Shown: positions 33,557 through 43,027 of the stretch, one piece after another
Position numbering within the stretch: the stretch's first letter is position 1
Layout: the number at the start of each line of letters is the position of its first letter
The notes under the pieces: model-generated
Told to the model about the DNA's origin: nothing
Seen by the model: the letters and a program-made list of their open reading frames with translations, nothing else
Database searches by the model: none
Assembly: GCA_026770025.1 (NCBI GenBank)
Contig: JAMXDE010000054.1
Coordinates: forward strand, 186,001 to 250,000
DNA length: 64,000 nucleotides
Source of the DNA: Craspedostauros australis
Taxonomy: Eukaryota > Bacillariophyta > Bacillariophyceae > Mastogloiales > Achnanthaceae
Reading direction: 5' to 3'
Translations under genes and position numbers: made by a program

Positions 33557-36500
33557 TGTGGTGACAGTGGTGGGCGGTATTGTTGGTGTGAGTGTCAATG
33601 TCAATGTTAATGTTAATGTCAATGTCTGTGTCAATGTCTGTGTTGTTTATGGTTGTGGTTGTGGATGTGATGATGGTCGTTTTATGAGCTTATTCAAGTT
33701 GATGCTGTTTCAGTTGATGTTGCACCTTCTGATGATGTTTGTGATGTTTGTGATGTTTTTTGGTGGTTGGTGTTGATGAATGGTGAGGATTACAGATGGG
33801 TGGGTTGGCTCGGGGTGTTTGTGATTTGCCCATGCGAAGACTACGTGATGAATGAGATGTTTGTAACCAATCGCGACAAGTTCCAGTGTCTGAGTGAGAG
33901 GATGGGCACCATCATCTGCATTTGCGTTGGTGCTTCCGTCAGGCTTCCTTCAATTTGGTTTGGGGATGTTGAGGTTGAAGGAAGGCAGACAACGGGTCAC
34001 CACAACTCGCGATCGTGGATGGGAGTTGGCGGAGCGGAGGTTGTAACGCGTTGTCATGTACGGTGCTGTGGTAAGTGGTCTACTAGTTGTATGCCGACAT
34101 CAAACAGAGCATCTGTATCCACTTTGCGCGATCAGCCACGGTCGTTGCCGCCTTCGACTTTCGTGTTCCTTGCGTAAATGTGGAACTTCTCGTCAGAGGT
34201 TTGGTTGACGTCACGTTTCTGTGGATCGAATCGCGAACCTTGCGCCGTCGCAGCGCCGCGCAGCAATCACAAATGGGGAGAATCATGTCTCATTCAAACC
34301 GATAGTGCCTCGTGGATTCGAAACCGCGGTATTCAGTGTGGGTCTGAAGTTCTGTCCAAACACGATGAATGACAAGAAGCGAGAAGGACTGGTTTTCGTT
34401 CCAACAGAATGCAACCGTCATGATAAATCTGGCCATGTCCACCCATTGGAAGAGCGAGTCCTGAGTCTTCCTTCGCAGTTGGACCAGAACTCGTGCAGAC
34501 AGAATTGAACAACATGGCTGAATTCTACGCCTTCGGTGTGTTCGTGGTGTGGCACTACCACGAGTTAGGGCAATAAACCCAAGAGTACACTCGAGAAGGA
34601 TCACACACCCACATACGCCAACAACGTGATTCAATTCTACCTTGAAGATTCATTTTCAGATGCGAAGCCATTGTCTTTTGTGACGGAGGCTGCGAAGGGT
34701 GTTGTTCAATGTGCACTTCTTTCCCACTATTGTACTCAGTGGCATCCGCAATGTCGCCGTGTTGGCGTGAACTGCCGATGGGTCACAACGTTAGCTGCCT
34801 GCAAAGGTGGAGGCATGGGCGGAGGCATGGGCTGCTCGTGGTTGTTGGCCTTCCCATCCGTTGGGACCGATGTATTCGGAAGGTTTCTACATTGTTCGTA
34901 CAGTATAGTACTATTGCTGAAGCATCTACACTTACGTACGGGGCGTTGGTAAGGGTATGCACGCCACGGACGACCATAACTCGCGCATCACCGTCGAAGC
35001 TGTTTCAGGAAGCGAACGGTGACGGAAGTTGTGGCAACCTGGTGGTCGGAGCGGTCATGCATCCGGCAATTGCCACTATGGGTGAGGACAGCGGACGAGC
35101 GGCCACGATAGACGCTCGACTAATGGCGGAGAGTAAAGCATCTGCAGGCGGAGAGGAGTTTGGTGGTGTTTGGTGGCGGGATGCTGAAAGGTGTAGCCAT
35201 CCACCACCCTTCCTCTTGATGGTTTTGCAATGGCAATGTCGCTGATGATCGATCCATGTACGAACCGACATCGACATCACTGGTTCGAAAAAGAGATCTT
35301 TGGGCAGGAAAGTTCAGCTCTGGCGACGAAACAGGTTCACTGTAATTCGATTGTGAGGATGAGGATGAGTATGGGATGCAATGTAGTGGCCATTCGAACA
35401 TTCGTTTCCTGTCGTCCACCAATCCCTGATGATTCTTCCCTCCTTCCCCACAGCTCAAGATATATGCAGGTATAGGTGACGCGTATGCGAACGAGTACCA
35501 TCCGAAAGCGAAGTTGTTGAAGGCACGGTACTCGAAAGGAACAGGAAGCGCGGGCTCTGTACTTCCTGGTCGGCACCTCCGGAAGCATCCACCGAAACAA
35601 CTGCATTTGCTGCATGAAGATGCTCGCACCTGGTGCTGATAGTGGTTGGAGCAGGGGCAGGGAATCGCAATCGTCTTCACTCACATGCTGTGGATCGTGC
35701 TTCCCTCTTCAACATCGGTAGTTCGGCGACCAACGAAGAAGTGAATACTCGTACATGATGTGCACATAATCCTTCCAAGAATGCTTCATCAACACGATCT
35801 GTGATCTCTTGCTCAAGGGGCCGCATGAGAGACGGTGGGAGGAGATTGATCGACGGACAACAGAAAGAATGATCGTCAGAGGATGCAGATGGTTCCGTCC
35901 GAGATGCGGTGTGCAAGTGCCAGAATCGTACTAGTACGCGAACTTCGCGATCCGGATGGAACGATCAGAACGCACTCACTTCACCGTCACGAGAACATTA
36001 TGCGTATGGTGGTTTTACATTCCAGCCGCTGTCACGCCTCTCGCCAGAGAGAGAGAGATTGTGCCATGCCACATGCACCTGCTTACCGTATGAGAGCACA
36101 GCGCGAGCGATCTCGGTTGTTCCTGTGGATGGTAAGACGTTCGTGTGTTTTCGCATTCGAATGTCGCAGTTTTCAGACTTGGGCGTGTCGGAGGAGGTGG
36201 CAACCAAGACAGCGGAGTGTCCAAAAAAGTGAGCACGCGATTTAACCTTTACCAAGAGCGTTCGCGTTTCAGTTTGTGAAGGTTCATTTTTTGATGCCGA
36301 CGCCACCTTCGGAGGGCGGAAGTCGACGCAGCCGAAACGCCTTGTCCCTTGCCATCAGTACGTGGCCAATCGCTCTCCTCTTCTCGCGTCAGGGAGCATC
36401 CGTTGGAAGGGAGAGTCTGTGCACTCTGTCTGAATCGATTGGCACTCGGGTGACTTTGCGATGCTGATGATTGCTGGAACACGAAAGAGAGGGTCGAAGT

Positions 36501-37487
36501 TCAAGGATGTGAACTTTGGAGGCCTCGCGAAATGTCGCATCGGTTCATCGGCTTTCTTTTGATCCATCGATCCGGTTGCTGTTTTACAAATGTTCCGTGG
36601 CGCGCCACAGACAGGAAGCTCCCCTGTGAAGCGCGCTTCGCTGGCGTCGCCGATCTTCCTTCATCTCACTTTCTGGTGGAGCCTCTGGTGCCGTCACGAT
36701 CGTCGTCACTTTCGCCACCTGTACGATTGTTGCAGCACCAACATATCGTATTGCATGGCACTCGCGTGTCTTGAGCAGCGCAGCGCAGAGTCTTCCGCAG
36801 AGCTTCAAATGCAAGTGCAGCTGATAGAACGGTGTTCTGGGATGCGGACTACCAGAGAGTGAAGTGCACCATCCAACAGGGCAGCAGTGGAAAATCATGC
36901 CTTCGGCTTCAGCGGAAGTTGACATCCTCTTCGCGGCTCCATCCGAGAGGTCTGATGGAAGCCTGGTTGCGGATTGGGTTTGTCATCGCGCACATTGGAG
37001 GCGTTGGATGCCTTGAGCTGTTCGTCTTCATTCAGGATCGGCAGACGGAATGGAAGAGAGATGCGAGTAGAGTGTTTAGTACAATGTAGAGTACATTGGT
37101 TGATGTGAGGAAGGTGGGCGTCGCGATTGCAATCATGTCGTGATACCAGTCTGGACCAATTGTATCCAAGCCGACTCCAGTCCAGTCCCATCGAATCCAG
37201 TCCAATCCAATCCGATTGAATTCAGACTGCTTGCTCATCCACCAATACTTACCCATCCAATCCGCACATGCCAATCCGCACGTGCGCATGTGTAGATGCA
37301 TCCTATCTACCCGGAGATTCGCGCTCGTATCCTCACATCCACATTCATGCTCACTCTCACGCCCATGCATGTGCCTCCCCATGTAGGTGCGTGTGTGCCA
37401 TGCAAGGGCCTGGAATTCAGGTTCGTGAATGCGCTTCACACGCATGTCGGTGACGATCGATTGGTGGAATCGCGATGCCGAGCTCAT
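33557..37487. other. Long intergenic region, no gene supported
   Basis: Almost 4 kb between the Gln-rich gene and the ferredoxin gene. Starts with hexamer repeats (AATGTC/AATGTT, about 33593-33650). Frames of 100-190 codons near 34709-35680 occur on both strands without motifs. An ATCCA/TCCAA-rich stretch lies near 37140-37225. Confidence 0.5.
33593..33650. repeat. AATGTY hexamer repeat
   Basis: Tandem AATGTC, AATGTT and TGTGTC units directly upstream of the Gln-rich gene's ATG. On the minus strand it would encode Thr-Leu repeats, but there is no start codon for that reading. Confidence 0.8.
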
Positions 37488-38504
37488 TCATTCGAATGGA
37501 ATGAAATCCATGAGGTTGTTGGATCCCTTCGGGATCTTGAGCACCAATCCATCCAGCTCCTTCGTCATCTTGACCTGACAGGCCAGTCGCGACGTCCGTT
37601 TGGGGTTGTACGCCAGATCGATCATGTCCAACTCCGCCTCGCATGGCTTGCCGACTTTGGGGAACCACTTGTCATCGATGATCACATGGCACGTCGAGCA
37701 CGCCATGATGCCCGCGCAGGCGCATTCGATGTACTCGCCCAGCGTGTTGGCACCGTCGCCCGTACCGAACTTGGCGATGTCCGTGACCGACATGCCCTCC
37801 AGTCCTCTGACCTGGAAGGCTTTGGACATGTCGACGCGCGTCGCGTCATCTCCGTCGGTGACATCATCCTCACCAGACACCCAACCGTTGGGAGGCACGA
37901 CATGAAATGTGACGACCGCCTTGCCATCTTCCGCAGCCAGCGTTTGCTGCACGGCTGCCGCGAGCGCTTCCAGGCCTTCGTCGTCCCCAACCTCCCAGCG
38001 TCCCGCCATGCCCTTGACGGCAGACAGCAACGACGTGCCGGACATGCCGGAATCCTTGAGCGCCTTCACCACGCCCTTGGCGACGGCGGCCGAGTATCCA
38101 ACCTCGATCACGAAGGCTCTGGCCTTGATCTCTGCCGCTTTGGCCGGATCCGCGGCCTTTTTCGGCGCTGCCGCCGCTGTGGCAGTTGCTTTAGAGGACA
38201 TGCTGCGTCTGTTGCCCGCAACGTCAGAGTGCGAATGGGTGCCTCCCTTGCCCGGTCCATGGAAGGTCGTCATTGGCATTGGGAGATGTGACGGTACAGA
38301 ACCGAACTTCAGCGGCCGCGTGGACAGCATGCGACGTTGCTGCGCCTGGAAGACGGCGATGGCCGATCTAGCTGCGCTGTTGGCAACGCTCTCGCGGCAA
38401 TGACCCATTCCGAAGGCCTCCTTGACTGCGTTGTTGCAGATGATGGTGGCTTTGCGGGCCAATCGCCTTCCGACCTGATCGCTTCTCATGGTCATTCTCT
38501 TCAT
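37488..38504 (-). CDS. Adrenodoxin-type [2Fe-2S] ferredoxin, mitochondrial
   Basis: Single exon, 338 residues. Residues 1-60 are Arg/Ala/Ser-rich with few acids ('RRLARKATIICNNAVKEAFG'), consistent with a mitochondrial transit peptide. Residues about 230-335 are the ferredoxin domain with 'YIECACAGIMACSTCHVIID' and 'TSRLACQVKM'. Cys 263, 269, 272 and 309 give the C-x5-C-x2-C-x36-C spacing of adrenodoxin/Yah1-type proteins, which supply electrons for Fe-S cluster assembly and haem/steroid hydroxylation in the matrix. Unusually, about 70 residues (120-190) of Ala/Lys-rich helical sequence ('GYSAAVAKGVVKALKDSGMS', 'GLEALAAAVQQTLAAEDGK') lie before the ferredoxin fold. The domain also carries an acidic insertion ('SGEDDVTDGDDATRVD'). 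The ferredoxin call is firm; the role of the helical part is unknown. Confidence 0.92.
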   Translation of the reverse strand: MKRMTMRSDQVGRRLARKATIICNNAVKEAFGMGHCRESVANSAARSAIAVFQAQQRRMLSTRPLKFGSVPSHLPMPMTTFHGPGKGGTHSHSDVAGNRRSMSSKATATAAAAPKKAADPAKAAEIKARAFVIEVGYSAAVAKGVVKALKDSGMSGTSLLSAVKGMAGRWEVGDDEGLEALAAAVQQTLAAEDGKAVVTFHVVPPNGWVSGEDDVTDGDDATRVDMSKAFQVRGLEGMSVTDIAKFGTGDGANTLGEYIECACAGIMACSTCHVIIDDKWFPKVGKPCEAELDMIDLAYNPKRTSRLACQVKMTKELDGLVLKIPKGSNNLMDFIPFE

Positions 38505-39107
38505 CTTTCCTTTCTGCCGATGTTGCTTGCTACCGGTGTTGCCAAGTACTACTCTAGAGATGTGTAGGTATGGTAGAGTGCCCTTGCTTGCTGAGTGTTT
38601 GTGTCCCCAGCTACTTCATGAAGTGCGAAGTGATGTGCAAGTCGCAATGCCGATGCGTTGTGTTGTGTTGCTGGCGTCATTGGTGTTGCACATCAACGTG
38701 TTGCCAAATTCGGGAGGAATTTCTGTGGTCATTGTTCTGTCGGTTCCTTCCACGTGGAAGCTTGATCGTGATTGCAAATCACGAACGACAAGAGAACTAG
38801 TCTTGTTCGGACAAGTCGACATCAATCGCTTGCGGTTCCGTACTACTACACGTCAAGCAGAGCACTTGACTCTCCTCTATCTCCATCGTCATCACCCTGG
38901 AATGCATCATTACATTGAAATATACTGTTCTGCCATATATTACTGTTTTCTAACAAGGTAGAGGACTCTACTCAACGCTTCATCGAATTTCACATTGGGA
39001 AGACACGAGGTTGGGTGCACTGCCTCCACGATCTGTGAGGCGTGCTCGTGCAGGACGTTGCGATTCAGTCTGCCGCAACTTTAATGAGCAGACGATCGTT
39101 CAGCTCG
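38505..39107. other. Intergenic
   Basis: About 600 bases between the ferredoxin start and the 3' end of the second LRR gene, both on the minus strand. No gene seen; presumably the ferredoxin promoter. Confidence 0.5.
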
Positions 39108-41954
39108 TCACAGCATCTGGCAGCAACTGCAGGAGGGGGTCTGCGACTGCTGCACGATGACCTGGAAGATGGAGGGGATGGAGCAGAGCAATTCAAAGTC
39201 TCCCGTGATGTTCGTGAATTGAAACAGGCCCGTGACGAGGGAGTTGAGGTTCGCCAACTGGGTTGGCAGGACTCCGCCCAGGTTGACGTTGCCGTCAACG
39301 AAGAACTGCTGCAGCTTCGCCAGTCTGCCAAGATCCGTGGGCAGCGATGACGTCAGCTCGTTGCTTCCCAATCGCAGCGCGGTCAACTTGGCCAGGTCTC
39401 CGAGCTGCGACGGTATGGCGCCATCGATCCCGGCTGCCACCAGATCCAGCAGCTCGAGATCCTTCAGCAATCCCAATTGAGATGGGATGTTGCCTTCAAA
39501 GTCATTCTCGCTCAGTGCCAACGATTTCAGGTTCATCCAGCTGGAGAGCTGCGTCGGCAGATTGCCGGTCAGCTCGTTGCGTGACAGATCCAAACGTTCC
39601 AACGACAGCGGGAGGTTATCAGTCAAGTTGCCGCGGATGTTGTTGCCAAAAAGCAGGGCAGTGCTCAGTTTCGATGACGGTTGGTTGAAGCTATCGAATG
39701 GAAACGTGCCCGTCATGCTGTTGCTACGTGCGTTGATGATCTCGAGATCCGTGAGCAAGGTGCCCATGTCGGACGGGAATGATCCCGACATGGAGCAGCC
39801 TTGGAAGTTGAGCTCCTCCAGTTGCGTCAGTTGGTTGAGGTCGCTGGGCATCTTCCCTTCGGCATCGCGGTTGGATGAGATGACGATCGTCTTGAGCTTC
39901 GTGAGTTTGGTGAGCACCGTGAATGGGTTGCCCTGGATGATGTTGGACATCGCGACGAACTCGTCCATCGAATTGGCAAAGTGCTCCAGCTCGGATGGAA
40001 TGGTGCCCCTGAGGTCGTTCGAGGACATGCGGATGATCTGGACGTTGCCCTTGGGGTTGCATTGCACTCCCGTGATGACCCCGTCGTCGGCCACGCCGTT
40101 CCAATCACACTCGGGCGTGCCGGCCGAGAGAAAGTTGTTGGACTGGGACCAGTTTTCGCCATCCAGGGAATAGTAGAAGACAGCCAAGACGTAGCGTTGC
40201 GACATGACGTTGGTGGATTCCAAGAAGGAATCCGATGTGACGATCCAATCCAACGCCTTGGACTGCGCGGATTGCGGGTTGGCCCAGGCTGGATGATTGG
40301 GCGGTGTGATTGTTGACAGCGTGGCTCTCAGGTCCGCCTTGAGTTCACCGTTAGACACGCTGGGAGGCGACGTCGGTGGGTTCGTGGACGATTTTTGCGG
40401 ACTACTGTTGGAACCGCCCAACCCCACCACGGCTCCAATGATAGCACCGATGACGATGACCAGCACCACGATGCCAATGTAAATGTAGTTCTGCGACGAT
40501 CCCTCCTTGGTGGGCGAGGAGCTTTCCTCGTCACCGTCGTCGCGGTAGGCAGATGTCTGGACCGACCCCCGAGAATCATCAATCCTCCGACCGCTGCGAT
40601 CCATCTGCGCGCTGGTATCGAGACGATCAGTGCTTGAATGCGGGTTGTTGGGGGAAGCAATTGTCATGGTGGTGCCGGGCGCGTGTTCCATATTCTGAAT
40701 AGACACGGTGTTGGCCTGGCTCGTATCGATGCGCGGATTCGTGACAGCGCCTTCTTCGTGCATGGTCGCAAGCGGCGCATGCGATAGACGATTGGGACGC
40801 ACAGCGCTTGGACGACTGGGCGTGAGGCGACCTTTGAGACGGCTCTGGGAGATGGGGTCGTCTGGATTTTGCGGTCCCGCGATCGCCATGGCACCAGGTT
40901 GCGCTACGAAGGTAGTGCGTTGGCGACGCAACGACATGGCCCTGGCGTCGGGAGACAGCAGCTGATCCGCCTCATCCTGATCGGGACCGCGCGTGAACCG
41001 GGTGGGCGTGGGTCTGTAGAATGCTTGGTTGGGCGGAGCTGCCGCCGTGTCCGGTGCAGAATGCGCGTGAGCGGATGGTTGCGATATGGCCTCGTCTCCT
41101 GCTCGTGTGGATGGATGGATCTTTCGTTCCAGCGCCAAGTCCGCAAGCCACGCGGCGTTTTGTTGCAAAGCGACAGAGTTTGTGGCAGAGGTCGCATCAG
41201 CCCGCATGGTGCCGGAGTGCGCTGAACTCGATGCAAGATCGGATGGCTCAGTCATATCGGACAACCGAACGCCCGCCGTGGCGAAGGAATCCTGGCTGTA
41301 CATCGAATCGCGGCCTACCTCGTTCTGCATCGACGTTTGCATCACATACTGCGCCGCCATCTTCTGATTATAGTCCAGCTGCGCCTGCGATATGCGGTCG
41401 TCCGCATGCGGTGTCGTGTCGTCGTTTGTGATGACTTCGCGTTCATAGTGATCGTGGATGGCCTGCAAGACGGGTTGGGTGGATGCATCCGATACAAAGC
41501 TGCTGGTGGATATTCCCACACTGTGCATGCTGGGTCCGCGCAGTTCGCCCCGGTGCGGTTGCGCATTGTGGGAGAATCCGTCATGGTGATCACTGTGGAA
41601 GTGCTGCTGCTGATGTTCATGCTGCTGATGTTCATGCTGCTGATGTTCATGGGCATCGAATTGATTTTGATTGATGGGCAACATTGATCCTCGGTCTGGT
41701 GCCATTGGTTGTGAGACAACGGAATGTGAGGCCGAGGGAGCTGAGACCAGACTTGGTGGTCGCACGGATGCCATGCCTCCTGCTGCTGTTGCTGCTGCTG
41801 TTACTGTTGCTGCTGCTGCTGCTGCTGATGACGACCCTTGAGCGGCAGGAGTAGACCGCGCTGGGTGCTGCTGATGCAGCTGCTGATGCCAGTAGCGACC
41901 GTCCTCCTCGTCGCCATCCCGCCCATTCACCGATTGCGGAGTTTGATCGTCCAT
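39108..41954 (-). CDS. Type II membrane protein with extracellular LRRs (LRR-2)
   Basis: Single exon, 948 residues, from the ATG at 41954. Residues 1-485 are a disordered cytoplasmic region with an Ala/Ala-Thr stretch and 'HEHQQ' repeats (about 100-120). One TM segment follows at about 490-512 ('YIYIGIVVLVIVIGAIIGAV'). The extracellular part starts with the same cap as LRR-1 ('SKALDWIVTSDSF', 'QRYVLAVFYYSLDGENW', 'ECDWNGVADDGVITGVQC') and then about 11 plant-type LRRs ('LERLDLSRNELTGNLPTQLS'). The C-terminus is 'SCSCCQML', equivalent to the CxCC cluster of LRR-1. It is a paralogue of LRR-1 with a shorter cytoplasmic part and no introns. Likely a cell-surface recognition or adhesion protein; no kinase or other signalling domain is attached. 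Confidence 0.9.
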   Translation of the reverse strand: MDDQTPQSVNGRDGDEEDGRYWHQQLHQQHPARSTPAAQGSSSAAAAAATVTAAATAAGGMASVRPPSLVSAPSASHSVVSQPMAPDRGSMLPINQNQFDAHEHQQHEHQQHEHQQQHFHSDHHDGFSHNAQPHRGELRGPSMHSVGISTSSFVSDASTQPVLQAIHDHYEREVITNDDTTPHADDRISQAQLDYNQKMAAQYVMQTSMQNEVGRDSMYSQDSFATAGVRLSDMTEPSDLASSSAHSGTMRADATSATNSVALQQNAAWLADLALERKIHPSTRAGDEAISQPSAHAHSAPDTAAAPPNQAFYRPTPTRFTRGPDQDEADQLLSPDARAMSLRRQRTTFVAQPGAMAIAGPQNPDDPISQSRLKGRLTPSRPSAVRPNRLSHAPLATMHEEGAVTNPRIDTSQANTVSIQNMEHAPGTTMTIASPNNPHSSTDRLDTSAQMDRSGRRIDDSRGSVQTSAYRDDGDEESSSPTKEGSSQNYIYIGIVVLVIVIGAIIGAVVGLGGSNSSPQKSSTNPPTSPPSVSNGELKADLRATLSTITPPNHPAWANPQSAQSKALDWIVTSDSFLESTNVMSQRYVLAVFYYSLDGENWSQSNNFLSAGTPECDWNGVADDGVITGVQCNPKGNVQIIRMSSNDLRGTIPSELEHFANSMDEFVAMSNIIQGNPFTVLTKLTKLKTIVISSNRDAEGKMPSDLNQLTQLEELNFQGCSMSGSFPSDMGTLLTDLEIINARSNSMTGTFPFDSFNQPSSKLSTALLFGNNIRGNLTDNLPLSLERLDLSRNELTGNLPTQLSSWMNLKSLALSENDFEGNIPSQLGLLKDLELLDLVAAGIDGAIPSQLGDLAKLTALRLGSNELTSSLPTDLGRLAKLQQFFVDGNVNLGGVLPTQLANLNSLVTGLFQFTNITGDFELLCSIPSIFQVIVQQSQTPSCSCCQML

Positions 41955-43027
41955 CGCAGGTAGTTACAACCGACTGCTTTGATTGGTTGTTCGGCTTCTC
42001 CAGGAGATTGAGGAATGCTCGTTGGAATACGATCGATACGTACGATACGAATGGAGGGAGAGACGTTGTGTGGGGGAATCAATAGAGGAGTTGAAGCTTC
42101 TCTCTCTTTCTCTCTTTGTCTTTGTCTTGAGCGGTTTCGGGAGCAGCTGAAGGAGTGGCTGAAGGAGCGACCGATCGAAGATGAAAGGAGGAATCTGCGA
42201 TGCTTTCCTCAGCGATTTCTGCACTGATTTCTTCAATGCTTTCTGTGATGCTTTCTGTGATGCTTGTTTCGTTTCTTCCTTTGCGTGCCTTCTATCTTCT
42301 ATCTTCTGTCTTCTGCCTTCTGTCTTCTGTCTCCTGTCTCCTATCTCCTGTCTCTCTGCCTCTCTGCCTTGCTTGGTGTCAATCAGTCCTGAGACGACTA
42401 ATACTATATCTGCGTTTCTGACTGTGTTCACTTCAACAAGAGCATCCATTCCATTGACGCACCACTCTCATTGGGAGGCACGATGCAATGCAATTCGAAC
42501 CCGTGCTGTTCAAATGATCAATCAATCTGAGCGAGAAAGCAGATGCACCAGTTTCATTCACCTCAAGAGTTATTGTGTCCGGCGCAATCGGTTCCTCGTG
42601 CCAATCGGCGTGGTCATTGCGGCTAATTATACATTATCTTCATTTCATTTCAACATTTTTTCTATTAATAAATATGTGTTTTATATTTAATTCACCGTGG
42701 CTTACAAGGCCTTCGATGAGCGGTTTCCTCATGGCATCCAAGCAGGATCACCAAGACTCCTTCCCAAACCAGTACCATGTGAAGAGATGGCGCCAAGCAG
42801 GATGCCGGGTATCCCCCATTCACCATGATGGTGTCAGTCTTGCATGGGATGCTCTGCAAACCTGCACGATGACAACCACACGCGCTCTGATGCAGAGGGC
42901 ATGATGACTTTGTTCAAAGAGAAGACCAAACTTTAACGTTTAATGTATGCATGCGAGGTACATGCATTACGTGGTACTCATCAAGACTGCGTATTCTGCA
43001 CAGCAACACTCTACCCTGCATCATCGA
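41955..43027. other. Promoter-side intergenic region of LRR-2
   Basis: About 1.07 kb between the LRR-2 start and the 3' end of the glycosyltransferase-like gene. No gene seen. It is strongly pyrimidine-rich on the plus strand and contains a 7-bp repeat at 42289-42351. Confidence 0.55.
42289..42351. repeat. 7-bp polypyrimidine minisatellite
   Basis: Nine consecutive units of CTTCTGT/CTTCTAT/CTCCTGT, degenerating into CTCTCTGCC repeats up to about 42371. It lies about 335 bp upstream of the LRR-2 ATG; on the mRNA strand it is polypurine. Confidence 0.85.

Noticed and set aside
35120-35680. 186-codon minus-strand ORF
   Set aside because: A plus-strand frame of equal length overlaps it, and its Cys/Ser/Pro-rich sequence has no motif or splice partner.
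42481-42520. Possible tRNA T-arm (GGGTTCGAAT on the minus strand)
   Set aside because: No complementary T-stem, anticodon or acceptor stem could be found around it.
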